From JALZUE01 sp051251725 (GTDB lineage: Bacteria > Pseudomonadota > Gammaproteobacteria > Enterobacterales > Alteromonadaceae), in contig JBPOFN010000008.1 in assembly GCA_051251725.1 (NCBI GenBank), positions 1 through 64,000 of the forward strand: DNA of 64,000 nucleotides, in the 5' to 3' direction. A program made the position numbers and the translations under genes. Within the stretch, counting starts at the first letter, position 1. Every line of letters starts with the position of its first letter. Below, piece by piece: positions 8,698-17,655 of this stretch. Below the pieces are notes generated by a model. That model was not told the DNA's origin, ran no database searches, and saw nothing but the letters and a program-made list of their open reading frames with translations.

Positions 8698-9996
8698 TTG
8701 AAATATAAAATACCTCTTGTTTTATTCATCATTACAGCCTTCATTTTTAGCTATCTTTTCTTACTTGATGAACAACTCCATGATGACATTCCAGCCATTT
8801 TAGCTGAATTTAATAACCCGCCAGGCTTAGACAATAATGGCAGTATTTATCAACTCGGGATGTGGTCAGAAATCAGTGACGCTCCTGACGCTATTGGTCA
8901 ATGGCGTTTATCTCAGTATCGCGCTGCGCAACAAACAGCAACCAACTCAACACAAGAAATTACCTTTGAAGATTATCCTGAAGAGTTACAAATATTTGAA
9001 TTATTTGATTCACAAGCAAGGCCAGCATTGTTATGCGCAATGACTAACCTCGAATGTCTAGCTTACATTCTTGATCATCACCAAGAAATTCCAGCGCTAG
9101 TTGAGCGGTATCAATTGTTTATCGAGCGTTATGATACGTTAATGAGTTATGAAAATTTTGGCGCTTATGAACAGCCGTCATTTTATCTGCCGCAACCAGA
9201 TTTTGGCCCGAGCGCGGATATCTTACAGTTAAAATTATTAGCTATTATTTATCAGATGCGTAATCAGCAAGTGCAACAAGGTATTGATGAACTAACTAAA
9301 CTACTCCAATTTCATCATAAATTATTAGCACAAACCCCTTATATGCCAGTAAAAATAGCCAGCACTATTGAACTAGAAATGGTTATCGACAGCGCGGCAT
9401 TTTTAATCGCTAAAAGCGCTAACAAACAAGACTGGCAAGCTTTTATTGATAACTTAACAACATTAACCACCACACAATTAACTTTCGAAAAACCTTTTCT
9501 TCATGAATTTGTCGCGTTAGTGAATACCCTTGAAAATATCAACATTCATGAACATGATGATGAGTTGCCCAAAATAGTTAACTTTTTACCAGCAAAAATT
9601 TTATACAAAAAGAACAAAACGATTAATACGCTTTATCAATGGATTAACAGCAATATTAGCATATTAAAATTTACTGAAAATAACCGTATAGAATTAGTCG
9701 CTAAAACTAATCCGGACGATATTTTAAGCTTTGACTATCGCAACGCTGTCGGCTCAACACTTGTCAACTCGATGGCACCTAAGCTATTAAATTTAGAAAA
9801 GTTTTTATTCCAGCTCGAAGTTAAGCAACAAATGCTAAATTATTTATATCAGTTACCCTCTCATCACAATGATAATGACAAAGTAAATAAAAGCTATATC
9901 AGCCCATTTACCGGCGAGCCAGCTTATTACCGCGATAATAAATTTTGCCTTGCTGTCGATCAACTTCCTGCAAATGATATTTGTTTGTTTTATTAA
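8698..9996 (+). CDS. Uncharacterised protein with an N-terminal membrane anchor
   Basis: I do not recognise this 432-residue protein. It begins with a short basic stretch and one hydrophobic segment (about residues 5-22), so it is probably anchored in the inner membrane with the bulk in the periplasm. The rest is largely helical in composition and rich in Gln, Leu and Asn. A small cluster of cysteines (residues about 113, 119 and 419-430) could form disulfides. The start codon is TTG and no strong ribosome binding site is visible, so the exact start is uncertain. It follows the PhoD-like gene with about 100 bases between them, containing a long hairpin, and has no obvious operon partner. Confidence 0.7.
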   Translation: MKYKIPLVLFIITAFIFSYLFLLDEQLHDDIPAILAEFNNPPGLDNNGSIYQLGMWSEISDAPDAIGQWRLSQYRAAQQTATNSTQEITFEDYPEELQIFELFDSQARPALLCAMTNLECLAYILDHHQEIPALVERYQLFIERYDTLMSYENFGAYEQPSFYLPQPDFGPSADILQLKLLAIIYQMRNQQVQQGIDELTKLLQFHHKLLAQTPYMPVKIASTIELEMVIDSAAFLIAKSANKQDWQAFIDNLTTLTTTQLTFEKPFLHEFVALVNTLENINIHEHDDELPKIVNFLPAKILYKKNKTINTLYQWINSNISILKFTENNRIELVAKTNPDDILSFDYRNAVGSTLVNSMAPKLLNLEKFLFQLEVKQQMLNYLYQLPSHHNDNDKVNKSYISPFTGEPAYYRDNKFCLAVDQLPANDICLFY

Positions 9997-10337
9997 TAGT
10001 CTTCCAGTCCTCACCTATAGGTATTTAAATATAAAATTTCAATATCTATAGGTAAAATACAATAGTTCTATCTAAATTATGCACGACTTTATTTCCATCC
10101 TCAGCAGGATATCAATAACAATGATGATAAAAAATTAAAGTAAATACTCATCCACTTTTTGATTATATTTATCATCGATCTTTTCAATACTAAAATACAA
10201 CTGCTTGTAAACATTAAAACTTATATTCACTTAACGCTAGCACCGATAAAACCTAGCCAATAGTACGAAAAAAGTCGTGGTGTAAAAGCTCTATTAAAGT
10301 TGTTGCGTCAACAAAAAACCTTTGATATAAAATACCC
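9997..10337. other. Intergenic region with short repeats, no gene seen
   Basis: No coding frame is apparent. The nonamer CTATAGGTA occurs twice as a direct repeat (10015-10023 and 10046-10054), and the first copy lies inside the palindrome ACCTATAGGT. The right end carries the promoter-like hexamers of the candidate small RNA that follows. Confidence 0.4.
10303..10331 (+). promoter_or_regulatory. Candidate promoter of the putative small RNA
   Basis: TTGCGT at 10303-10308 and TATAAA at 10326-10331 are separated by exactly 17 bases. Transcription would begin near 10337-10340 and would run into the strong hairpin at 10400. The -35 match is only moderate. Confidence 0.4.
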
Positions 10338-10428
10338 GCGCTAGTGAAAAGACAATTAAAAAGAAGCTAGTTTTAACTAGACCTTACAGCGAGCACTTCA
10401 AGCCTTAACTTCGGTTAAGGCTTTTTTA
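10338..10428 (+). ncRNA. Candidate small RNA of about 90 nt
   Basis: A promoter-like pair of hexamers is followed, after about 60 bases with no usable ribosome binding site or open frame, by a textbook intrinsic terminator. A second small hairpin (CTAGTT and AACTAG arms, 10367-10380) lies inside the unit. The terminator cannot serve the gene upstream easily, since that gene ends 400 bases earlier. It is also oriented away from the minus-strand gene to the right. I do not recognise any known RNA family. Without expression data this is a hypothesis. Confidence 0.4.
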
Positions 10429-10433
10429 TTTTT
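10400..10433 (+). terminator. Strong intrinsic terminator with UUCG tetraloop
   Basis: Ten-base perfect arms (AAGCCTTAAC and GTTAAGGCTT) enclose a TTCG loop and are followed by TTTTTTATTTTT. It ends the putative small RNA. Confidence 0.88.
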
Positions 10434-10440
10434 AACGATA

Positions 10441-10466
10441 AAAAAAAACAGGCCAAGCCTGTTTTT
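10441..10466 (-). terminator. Terminator of the DUF2059-like gene
   Basis: Arms AAAACAGGC and GCCTGTTTT enclose a CAA loop. Eight A residues on the left give the T-run for the minus-strand transcript of the gene ending at 10496. It may also act as a second stop for plus-strand transcription. Confidence 0.82.
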
Positions 10467-10495
10467 ATATTTAAAAATAAATATTCACATAACAA

Positions 10496-11335
10496 CTAAC
10501 TGGCAACTTTATCCTTAATCGCCGCCGTTAGTACTTGTGCAATATCATCACCCCAAACTTTCATCCCTTCAATAAAGGCGCCATAAACCACTTTGATTTC
10601 TTTCTGCCCTAATGGCTTTTTATAGAAGTCGATATATTGCTCTAAATTAGCATCGCTAACATCTTTATATAAATAGTAAGAAGTCATCATCATTTGCTGA
10701 TCCATCATCTGCGTCATCATGCCGCGCATTTGACTTAGTTGCTGCTGCATTTGTGCTTCTGGGATTTTTTTCTCCGGCATTGCTATTTTCATGCTATTAA
10801 ACATATTCTCAATAATCGCCATAGCTATTTCTACACCGTTTTCTGCCATCTTTGTATTATCAATAAAAGCACGAGCTAATTGCTGACGCTTAGCCGTTGG
10901 TGGATTCGCTTGAATACCCGCCATATACCCCATCAATTCTTGTTGAAAATCAGGGAGAGTGGCTTTTGTTTCTTCAAGTTTCACTGATTTAACTAGGTCA
11001 GAGTTTAACCAAGTTAATAATTCGGTCATTTCAGACTTACTCATTTGTGCTTGTAATGCACTGATGATTTTTTTGTTAATTTTTTCTTCTTGCCAAGTAT
11101 CCAGTAACGCCGACATCATTATTTTGTCTTTAGCAGGATCTTTTGATGTTAACTGCATTTGCTGAGACATTGATTGAATTTGTGCCGGCATTCCTTGAAT
11201 TGAAGCTTTCAAGCCCGAAAGTTCTAAATAGCTATAAACTTCACCTTCACTAATTTTGTCATTAGCAAAGACCTGTTGAGTAATAAATAAAGTAAGTAGG
11301 GTAAAATATTTTAAAAACGAAGAAATGGTTCGCAT
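10496..11335 (-). CDS. Secreted DUF2059-like helical protein
   Basis: The 279-residue product begins with a Sec signal peptide (MRTISSFLKYFTLLTLFITQ, cleavage probably after VFA) and is otherwise strongly helical and methionine- and glutamine-rich. A run near residues 195-220 contains more than ten methionines (QMRGMMTQMMDQQMMM). The overall pattern of short helical repeats with FY.KPLGQKE near the C-terminus resembles DUF2059-type periplasmic proteins, whose function is unknown. The protein is presumably periplasmic. A methionine-rich segment could bind copper or be redox-active, but that is speculation. The gene has its own terminator and is divergent from the S1/P1 nuclease gene. Confidence 0.7.
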   Translation of the reverse strand: MRTISSFLKYFTLLTLFITQQVFANDKISEGEVYSYLELSGLKASIQGMPAQIQSMSQQMQLTSKDPAKDKIMMSALLDTWQEEKINKKIISALQAQMSKSEMTELLTWLNSDLVKSVKLEETKATLPDFQQELMGYMAGIQANPPTAKRQQLARAFIDNTKMAENGVEIAMAIIENMFNSMKIAMPEKKIPEAQMQQQLSQMRGMMTQMMDQQMMMTSYYLYKDVSDANLEQYIDFYKKPLGQKEIKVVYGAFIEGMKVWGDDIAQVLTAAIKDKVAS

Positions 11336-11416
11336 GTTATATCCTTTAACGTATGGTGGTTTTTTATCTGATAGCTAGTGTAATAGACAAAGTTCAACAA
11401 TGGAAAGCTAAATTAA

Positions 11417-12322
11417 ATGAAATTAATATTATCACGACCAATTAAGCTAATAGCCTTAAAAATAAGTTTTTTATTCTTGTTAGTGGGCACCGCTTTTAAC
11501 TGTTTCGCGTTAAATAAATTCTCCCATCAACTGGTTTGCCAGCTCAGTTATCAAAATTTATCGCATCAGCAACAAACTACCATATCACAATTATTTACGC
11601 ACCTATCGCCGCAACAAACGAAACTGATTAATCAATATAATCACAGAAAAGCCAACGAACCCATTACTTTTGCTAAAGCTTGTACTTGGGCTGACGCGAT
11701 TAAAAAGCTCACTGCATACGATTATTTAAAACCTTGGCATTATTTAAATGTCGCGCGCGATACTAAAATGATTAATGCCCATCAACAAGGCGCTTATTGT
11801 CAGCAAGGTTGTATTACTAACGCGATTAATGTTCATTTTAATCAATTCAAGAACGCTAAAAATAAGGAACAAAAATTATCTGCACTGATGCTGCTGGGGC
11901 ATTGGTTAGGAGATATTCATCAGCCGCTACATATTAGTTTCGCCAGCGACTATGGTGGCAATAACATTAAAATCAACAGCAAAAGTAAGTGTAAAAACCT
12001 CCATAGATATTGGGATCAATGTTTAATTCCAAGCACAGTAAAAAATTATCAGCGTCTGTTATTAAACTTACAGAAACAATGGCCGGCCACAAATGTAGAG
12101 TTTAAGCTCGGCGCACAATGGCTCTGGGCAAATGAAACTTTTCAAATCACCACAGCACCAGCATTAAGCTATTGCCAATATTCTGATAACGGCTGTATCA
12201 GCCAAAACAAGCCATTAACACTAACGCCAGCATACCAAAAGTTATTCCAGCCAATATTAGAGCAACAACTATTAAGCGCCGCGATTCGTTTAAACAGCTT
12301 ACTGAACGAGCTTATTCCTTAA
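11417..12322 (+). CDS. Exported S1/P1-family nuclease
   Basis: This is a zinc-dependent nuclease of the S1/P1 family, which degrades single-stranded DNA and RNA and removes 3' phosphates. After a signal peptide ending near CFA (about residue 31), the metal ligands can be matched to the family. They are a His in KFSHQL, Asp in TWADAIK, His in WHYLN, the cluster HWLGDIHQPLH, and His/Asp in NLHRYWD. The canonical mature N-terminal Trp that ligates zinc is not present; the position reads Leu-Asn. Six cysteines suggest disulfides in the periplasm or outside the cell. The likely role is nucleic acid scavenging. The gene is convergent with fkpA and shares a bidirectional terminator. Confidence 0.88.
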   Translation: MKLILSRPIKLIALKISFLFLLVGTAFNCFALNKFSHQLVCQLSYQNLSHQQQTTISQLFTHLSPQQTKLINQYNHRKANEPITFAKACTWADAIKKLTAYDYLKPWHYLNVARDTKMINAHQQGAYCQQGCITNAINVHFNQFKNAKNKEQKLSALMLLGHWLGDIHQPLHISFASDYGGNNIKINSKSKCKNLHRYWDQCLIPSTVKNYQRLLLNLQKQWPATNVEFKLGAQWLWANETFQITTAPALSYCQYSDNGCISQNKPLTLTPAYQKLFQPILEQQLLSAAIRLNSLLNELIP

Positions 12323-12380
12323 CAAGATAATTTCTTAACGCGCAACGGTAATAAATCAGCTACCGCCAAAAAACAGACAT

Positions 12381-12409
12381 AAAAAAAGCGAGCTTAGCTC
12401 GCTTTTTTC
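12381..12409. terminator. Bidirectional terminator between nuclease and fkpA
   Basis: GCGAGC and GCTCGC arms enclose TTA and are flanked by seven A residues on the left and six T residues on the right. It serves both convergent genes. Confidence 0.9.
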
Positions 12410-12422
12410 TCACTACAAACGC

Positions 12423-13202
12423 TTATTTAGCGGCGGTAGCATCACCAACTTTAGCAGGCTCTTCTGCTTTTTGAATTTCTAATAATTCAATTTCAAATTG
12501 TAAAACTGAATTACCAGGAATGCGTGGTGGGTTACCATTTGGTCCATAAGCTAAATCAGAAGGGATAGTAAATTTATATTTAGCACCTACTGACATTAAT
12601 TGAACACCTTCAGTCCAACCAGCAATAACGCGGTTTAAAGGAAATACAGCCGGTTGACCACGGTCGTATGAACTGTCAAAAGTTTCACCACTTAAAAAAG
12701 TACCTTTATAGTGGACAGTTACTGTGTCGGTCGCTGCTGGCTTATCGCCTTCACCTTCAGTCATTACTGAATACTGAATACCCGATTCTGTTACTTTAAC
12801 ACCGTCTTTTTTAGCATTATCTGCTAAGAATTTTTGACCGTCGGCTAAGCTAGATTTTGCTTGTTCTTCCGCTACAGCTTGTTGTTTTTCTTTTAACGCT
12901 GTTTCCATCGCCATTAGCGCGGTTTTCGCTTCTTCTTCAGTCATCTGCGCTTTGCCCGCTAACTGATCAGCAAAACCTTTTAAGATAAGCTCTTGATCTA
13001 ACGCCATACCTAATTCAGTTTGCTTCTCTAGATTAGCTTTCATATAAGAGCCGATAGAAGTCCCTAAGCCATATGATTGCTTTTGTGTGTCAGTTTCTAA
13101 TACTAACGGCTTATCTTCTGTTACAGCTTCTTGCTTCGCTTCTTGGCAACCAAAAACAGATACTAGCGCGACTGCTACTAACGTAGGCTTTAAAAAATTC
13201 AT
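12423..13202 (-). CDS. fkpA: FKBP-type peptidyl-prolyl isomerase FkpA
   Basis: FkpA is a periplasmic folding factor that isomerises Xaa-Pro bonds and acts as a chaperone for outer-membrane proteins. The N-terminal dimerisation domain (about residues 40-120, with SYGLGTSIG) is helical and glutamine/lysine-rich. The FKBP domain (about 130-245) carries TVHYKGTFLSGETFDSSYDR, the VIAGWTEG loop and the LAYGPNG segment of the active site. The leader ends in VFGCQ, so it may be a lipoprotein rather than a free periplasmic protein; the Phe two residues before Cys is atypical for a lipobox. In E. coli fkpA also lies next to slyX; here a WD40 lipoprotein gene sits between them. Confidence 0.93.
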   Translation of the reverse strand: MNFLKPTLVAVALVSVFGCQEAKQEAVTEDKPLVLETDTQKQSYGLGTSIGSYMKANLEKQTELGMALDQELILKGFADQLAGKAQMTEEEAKTALMAMETALKEKQQAVAEEQAKSSLADGQKFLADNAKKDGVKVTESGIQYSVMTEGEGDKPAATDTVTVHYKGTFLSGETFDSSYDRGQPAVFPLNRVIAGWTEGVQLMSVGAKYKFTIPSDLAYGPNGNPPRIPGNSVLQFEIELLEIQKAEEPAKVGDATAAK

Positions 13203-13328
13203 TTAATTCTCCGATAAAAATACTGAATTACAATAAACCCTAACTTATTCTCATAATAATTATTGTTATATTGTATACAAAACGACTTATACTAACGGGA
13301 AATGTGGTGATTAAAAAGTATAAATACA

Positions 13329-14324
13329 ATGGTAGGATGTAAAAAAATATTTCAAAGCGGCATTTTTTTGTTGTTTATTAGTGTTCTAGCAGCTTGTTCT
13401 GATCGCTCATCGACACCATTAAAGCAAACCGTCCATGCCGTTGAAGGCGCTTTTGCTGCCAATATTTCTAATGACGGAAAGTTTAGTGTCGTCTCTTCTA
13501 TTCATCATGGCCTAAGTTATTGGGATTTAGAACAAGACGCCCTGATCTATTCTTGGTCGCTCCAACAAGACTCTGCCGATAACTTAGTTTTAGCCACAGA
13601 TATTGCTGATAATAATAGCCATGTAGTAACCGCAAACCGTGAAGCTTTTGCCTTGTGGAATACTAAAACAGGTAAGTCAGAAGGGTATTGGCAAGTGAGA
13701 GAGTCAAACATTCGCGATATTGCCGTGGCTAATAATGGTGACTATGTCTTAATTGGTAAATCCAATGGCACTGTTGTTCACGTGACTATTGATACCGGTC
13801 GGCGCTTAGAGTTTTTAGGTCATCAAGAAAAAATTAATGCCATTGATATGTTACCTAACGGCCGCATTGCTATTTCTGGCTCTAATGATTTTGTCGCTTA
13901 TGTTTGGGATACACAGTCTGGCCAAGTGATTTACCGCTTTAACCATACTAGCCGAGTGACTAAAGTAGCACTTGACCCTAAAGGCCGTTATGCCTTTACC
14001 GCCGACAGTAAAAAAACGGCCACAATTTGGGATTTAAAAACCGGCAAAAAAATAACCTCACTAAAATACCCTAACCGCCAAGAAGTGTTCAGCTCAGTGC
14101 AGTTTTCACCTAAAGGTGAGTATTTATTAACTGGCGCGCCAAGCCGAAAAGTCAGTTTATGGCAAATAGGTACCGGCGAACGGATTAAAAGCTGGTTTGT
14201 CAGCCCAAGAAAAGATATTCGTCCGGCTGGTGCGGTTGTGTATTCTGTGGCTTTTCGCGATAATAACCACATAATGACAGAGAGCTCCGCCGGTTATGGC
14301 GAATTATGGCAAATTAATGAATAA
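13329..14324 (+). CDS. WD40-repeat lipoprotein
   Basis: The 331-residue protein has a lipoprotein signal peptide with the lipobox LAAC at residues 20-23. A chain of WD40-like blades follows. Typical ends are visible: FALWNTKTGK, AYVWDTQSGQ, ATIWDLKTGK and VSLWQIGTGE, each preceded by the hallmark of the next blade. Six or seven blades would form one propeller. It is probably a periplasmic protein-binding scaffold attached to a membrane. It is divergent from fkpA, and its 3' end is close to or overlaps slyX, so it may be cotranscribed with slyX. The binding partner is unknown. Confidence 0.85.
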   Translation: MVGCKKIFQSGIFLLFISVLAACSDRSSTPLKQTVHAVEGAFAANISNDGKFSVVSSIHHGLSYWDLEQDALIYSWSLQQDSADNLVLATDIADNNSHVVTANREAFALWNTKTGKSEGYWQVRESNIRDIAVANNGDYVLIGKSNGTVVHVTIDTGRRLEFLGHQEKINAIDMLPNGRIAISGSNDFVAYVWDTQSGQVIYRFNHTSRVTKVALDPKGRYAFTADSKKTATIWDLKTGKKITSLKYPNRQEVFSSVQFSPKGEYLLTGAPSRKVSLWQIGTGERIKSWFVSPRKDIRPAGAVVYSVAFRDNNHIMTESSAGYGELWQINE

Positions 14325-14328
14325 AGAC

Positions 14329-14547
14329 ATGAACCTAGATATTTGGTCAGAAAAATTAGAAGCATTAGAATCACGTAATGCTTTTCAAGATGATATTATT
14401 GATAAACTGAATCAAGAATTAACCATTCATCAACAAGAAATTGCTGAATTAAAATATCAGTTAAAACTTATCGCCAGCCGCTTGAAAGAAGCGGGCAATA
14501 ACGAACCTGACTCTCAAGACATTGAGCCACCACCACCGCATTATTAA
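14329..14547 (+). CDS. slyX: SlyX-family coiled-coil protein
   Basis: SlyX is a small conserved protein of unknown function encoded beside slyD or fkpA in many gammaproteobacteria. The product is an amphipathic coiled coil (ESRNAFQDDIIDKLNQELT onward) with the family C-terminus PPPHY. I placed the start at the ATG at 14329, which gives 72 residues, the same length as E. coli SlyX, with LEALESRNAFQ aligned to LAELESRLAFQ. Upstream ATGs at 14296 and 14317 would overlap the WD40 gene. Its spacing suggests translational coupling to that gene. Confidence 0.9.
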   Translation: MNLDIWSEKLEALESRNAFQDDIIDKLNQELTIHQQEIAELKYQLKLIASRLKEAGNNEPDSQDIEPPPPHY

Positions 14548-14567
14548 AATGGCGGTAAACGAGCAAG

Positions 14568-14762
14568 TTATTCTGGTGTAAACACACCAATAACTTGCTC
14601 GTGTGCTCTGACACTTTTTTCTATATGTTCTTCCGGTTGCGACATTTGCTCACCGCAACTAACACACGTCACCTTCTCTACATTTTGCTCTTTGGTCAGT
14701 GCCATGGTGTCCATACTTTTACATTTTGGGCAGATTGCGCCGGCAATAAATCGTTTTTTCAC
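14568..14762 (-). CDS. yheV: YheV-type zinc-ribbon protein
   Basis: This 64-residue protein has two CxxC pairs (CPKC at residues 11-14 and CVSC at 33-36) that should hold one zinc ion in a ribbon. It matches the YheV family, including the N-terminal KKRFIAGAICP and the C-terminal VIGVFTP. The function is unknown. In E. coli yheV lies in the same slyX-yheS neighbourhood. Here it is convergent with slyX and divergent from the yheS gene. Confidence 0.9.
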   Translation of the reverse strand: MKKRFIAGAICPKCKSMDTMALTKEQNVEKVTCVSCGEQMSQPEEHIEKSVRAHEQVIGVFTPE

Positions 14763-14816
14763 GTTAAATCATCATAGTTGTCAATATCTCGGTTATTTTA
14801 CCTTGAAAGATGGTCA

Positions 14817-14852
14817 ATGGAAAACGACAATAACGCAATTATTATTTTATGA
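14817..14852 (+). other. Possible 11-codon leader ORF before yheS
   Basis: ATG at 14817 opens a frame reading MENDNNAIIIL and ending in TGA at 14850-14852. The GTG start of the yheS frame follows at the next base. Such an arrangement could couple translation. There is no other support. Confidence 0.2.
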
Positions 14853-16751
14853 GTGCCTGATGTGATATCTGCTAACGAGCTTCGTTTAGATCGCGGAACC
14901 AAAACCTTAATTGAATCTTCAAGCTTTGCTATCTATCCCAACCATAAAGTTGGCTTAGTTGGCTCGAATGGCTGCGGTAAATCGTCATTATTTTCTGCAC
15001 TATTAGGCGGATTACAACCAGATTCCGGCTCACTATCATTACCATCAACTTGGAAGATAGCGACCGTTAAACAAGAAACGCCAGCGCTAGAACAATCCGC
15101 TTTAGATTATGTTATTGACGGTGATAAAGAATACCGACAATTAGAGCAAGCATTAGAACAAGCCAGACTTGATGGTAATGGCACCGAAGAAGCTAACATT
15201 ATCAATAAAATAGATACTATTGGTGGTTATAGCTTAGCAGCCAGAGCTGGCGAATTACTGCATGGCCTAGGTTTTCAACAAGTACAACTAAGCTCAGCGG
15301 TAAAAGAATTTTCAGGTGGTTGGCGCATGCGCCTTAATTTGGCACAAGCACTGATCAGCCGCGCAGACTTATTATTACTCGATGAACCCACTAACCATTT
15401 AGATTTAGACGCGGTGTTATGGCTACAGCGCTGGTTAAAGAAATTTGATGGCACCTTAGTACTAATATCCCATGATCGTGACTTCTTAGATGATGTCATT
15501 AATCAAATTTTGCATATTGAACATCAAAAAGCGAAATTATACAGCGGCAATTATAGTGCTTTTGAAAGACAACGCGCTGAACACCTAGCCCAGCAAGATG
15601 CTCAATATCAGAAGCAACAAAAAGAAGTTGAGCATTTAACGGCTTTTGTCGATAGATTTAGAGCCAAAGCAAGTAAAGCAAAACAAGCACAAAGTCGTTT
15701 AAAGCGATTACAAAAGTTACCCGACCTTGCACCCGCCCATGTTGATAGCCAATTTAGCTTTACCTTTAAGCAACCTGACACTATGCCCTATCCTTTATTG
15801 TCAGTGGAAAATGCGGATTGCGGTTATGGCAATACTGTAATATTAAAACAAGCAAAGTTAATGTTAGTGCCCGGCAGTCGCATTGGTTTATTAGGACGTA
15901 ACGGCGCCGGTAAATCGACCTTAATAAAAACCTTAGCAGGTGATATTGCGCCGCTAACAGGAGAGCGAGCTGCCGCACAAGAATTAAAAATAGGTTATTT
16001 TTCTCAGCACCAACTTGAACAGTTACATCCTGGCAGCAGCGCGGTCGAGCATATTACGCGTCATCATAAAGATATGACCGAATTACAAGCGAGAAATTAC
16101 CTTGGTAGTTTTGGTTTTAGCGGTGAGCAAGCGCTCAGCACTATCGATATAATGTCGGGCGGAGAAAAAGCGCGTTTGGTATTAGCGCTAATCGTTGCGC
16201 AAAAACCTCAGTTGTTATTACTTGATGAGCCAACTAACCACCTCGATTTAGAAATGCGCCAAGCACTCGTGATTGCACTGCAATCTTTTGAGGGCGCAAT
16301 TATTCTTATTGCCCATGATCGCTATTTACTCGAGTCATGTGTTGATGAGTTTTATTTAGTTGGTAATGGCCAAGTGGTTAACTTTGATGGTGATATTGAT
16401 GATTATCAGCAATGGCTCAATGACGACAAAAAAAATAACAACGACAGCAATAAAGAGAAAAATGACAACCTAGTCGATAAAAAACAAGTGCGACAAGAGC
16501 AAGCGAAACGTCGACAACAAGCCGCGCCATTAAAAAAACAAGCGGATAAATTAGAAAAACAGATCAGCCAATGGCAGCAACAACTTACTGAGATTGAAAG
16601 CCAGCTCAGTGATAGCGCAATATATGATGCTAAAAATAAAAAAACCTTAACTGACCTCATCAAACAACAAGCAAGCTTGAAAAGCGAAATTGAAGAGCAT
16701 GAAATGACTTGGTTAGAATTACTTGAGCAAATTGAAGAAATGATGAATTAG
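14853..16751 (+). CDS. yheS: ABC-F family ATPase YheS
   Basis: ABC-F proteins have two fused ATPase domains, no membrane part, and act on the ribosome to modulate translation. Domain 1 has Walker A GSNGCGKS near residue 38, signature EFSGGWRMR near 152 and Walker B LLLLDEPTNHLD near 173. The linker (about 250-310) is lysine- and glutamine-rich and carries the tRNA-sensing region. Domain 2 has GRNGAGKS near 349, MSGGEKARL near 433 and LLLLDEPTNHLD near 455. A charged, coiled-coil C-terminal extension (about 530-632) is typical of YheS/Uup types. GTG at 14853 is the first start; GTG at 14862 gives an N-terminus closer to E. coli YheS (MISANELRLDRG). The gene stands upstream of a Sel1-repeat gene. 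Confidence 0.94.
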   Translation: MPDVISANELRLDRGTKTLIESSSFAIYPNHKVGLVGSNGCGKSSLFSALLGGLQPDSGSLSLPSTWKIATVKQETPALEQSALDYVIDGDKEYRQLEQALEQARLDGNGTEEANIINKIDTIGGYSLAARAGELLHGLGFQQVQLSSAVKEFSGGWRMRLNLAQALISRADLLLLDEPTNHLDLDAVLWLQRWLKKFDGTLVLISHDRDFLDDVINQILHIEHQKAKLYSGNYSAFERQRAEHLAQQDAQYQKQQKEVEHLTAFVDRFRAKASKAKQAQSRLKRLQKLPDLAPAHVDSQFSFTFKQPDTMPYPLLSVENADCGYGNTVILKQAKLMLVPGSRIGLLGRNGAGKSTLIKTLAGDIAPLTGERAAAQELKIGYFSQHQLEQLHPGSSAVEHITRHHKDMTELQARNYLGSFGFSGEQALSTIDIMSGGEKARLVLALIVAQKPQLLLLDEPTNHLDLEMRQALVIALQSFEGAIILIAHDRYLLESCVDEFYLVGNGQVVNFDGDIDDYQQWLNDDKKNNNDSNKEKNDNLVDKKQVRQEQAKRRQQAAPLKKQADKLEKQISQWQQQLTEIESQLSDSAIYDAKNKKTLTDLIKQQASLKSEIEEHEMTWLELLEQIEEMMN

Positions 16752-16823
16752 TTAATTTTTTTCACTTAATTAATATTTTATTGCTAAACTTATTTAAAAC
16801 GCCCTTAAACTTTGAGATTTATT

Positions 16824-17561
16824 ATGAAAAACGCTTATATATCAGCACTTTTTTTCAGCCTATGCTTTTCTAACTTGAGTTCAGCTAATGACTTTAATAA
16901 AGGCATATACGAACTAAACCGTGGTGAATTTCATGCTGCTATTGCAGAATTCGCCCCTTTAGTAGAAGACAACTACGCGCCGGCCCAATACCAAATGGCA
17001 AAGTTATTGTTAGATGGGAATGGTACGCAAAAAGATACGACTAAAGCGGTCGAGTTATTATATAAAGCGTCAAAGCAGAATTACCAAGATGCCCAGTTTG
17101 CTTTATCGGTTTTATATTCTGAAGGTAAAGTTGTTAATCAAAACTTAACAATGGCTTTTGAATTAATGCAAAAAGCCGCTTTAAAAGAAATGCCAAGCGC
17201 ACAATTTAATCTCGGTGTTATGTACGCTCAAGGCTCAGGCGTGAAACAAGATAACTACCAAGCGACACGTTGGTATAAAAAAGCGGCCGATCAAAACTAT
17301 GCCTTAGCTCAATTTAACCTAGCCTTGATGTATTTCGAGGGTAAAGGGGTCGAAAAGAGTGACTACTGGTCATACGTATGGAATTCAGTCGCTGCTCAAG
17401 GTGGCTATAAAAATGCGCTTAAAAGCCGAGATATGGACGAAAGAAACTTATCGGCGGAGCAAATTAAAGTCGGTAGAGAAGAAGCATATACCATTTACGC
17501 CAAGTTAGTGCGTAAACAAGATATGGAAGCCAAAATTGCCGCTGAAGCATTAACCTTTTAA
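16824..17561 (+). CDS. Exported Sel1-repeat (TPR-like) protein
   Basis: The 245-residue protein has a signal peptide (MKNAYISALFFSLCF, cleavage near SSA) and then four to five Sel1-like repeats of about 36 residues. Examples are AQYQMAKLLLDGNGTQKD, AQFALSVLYSEGKVVNQN, AQFNLGVMYAQGSGVKQD and AQFNLALMYFEGKGVEKS. Such solenoids mediate protein-protein contacts, here in the periplasm. I chose the ATG at 16824 over an in-frame TTG at 16812 because it begins the signal peptide. It lies 72 bases after yheS and has its own terminator. The partner is unknown. Confidence 0.88.
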   Translation: MKNAYISALFFSLCFSNLSSANDFNKGIYELNRGEFHAAIAEFAPLVEDNYAPAQYQMAKLLLDGNGTQKDTTKAVELLYKASKQNYQDAQFALSVLYSEGKVVNQNLTMAFELMQKAALKEMPSAQFNLGVMYAQGSGVKQDNYQATRWYKKAADQNYALAQFNLALMYFEGKGVEKSDYWSYVWNSVAAQGGYKNALKSRDMDERNLSAEQIKVGREEAYTIYAKLVRKQDMEAKIAAEALTF

Positions 17562-17595
17562 AACCTAATAAAATAAAATTACTAAGCGCAAATCT

Positions 17596-17655
17596 AAAGC
17601 TCGTTATACTCATTTAATATGATGATATAACGGGCTTTTTATTTTTTATTTTTTA
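17596..17655 (+). terminator. Terminator after the Sel1-repeat gene
   Basis: Thirteen-base arms (AAAGCTCGTTATA at 17596-17608 and TATAACGGGCTTT at 17626-17638, one G-T pair) are followed by a long T-rich tail. Confidence 0.78.

Noticed and set aside
10338..10428. Candidate RNA as Spot 42, RyhB or 4.5S RNA
   Set aside because: The sequence and structure do not match what I know of these RNAs.
14595..14777. Plus-strand frame over yheV
   Set aside because: The zinc-ribbon CxxC pairs are on the other strand; this frame is its shadow.
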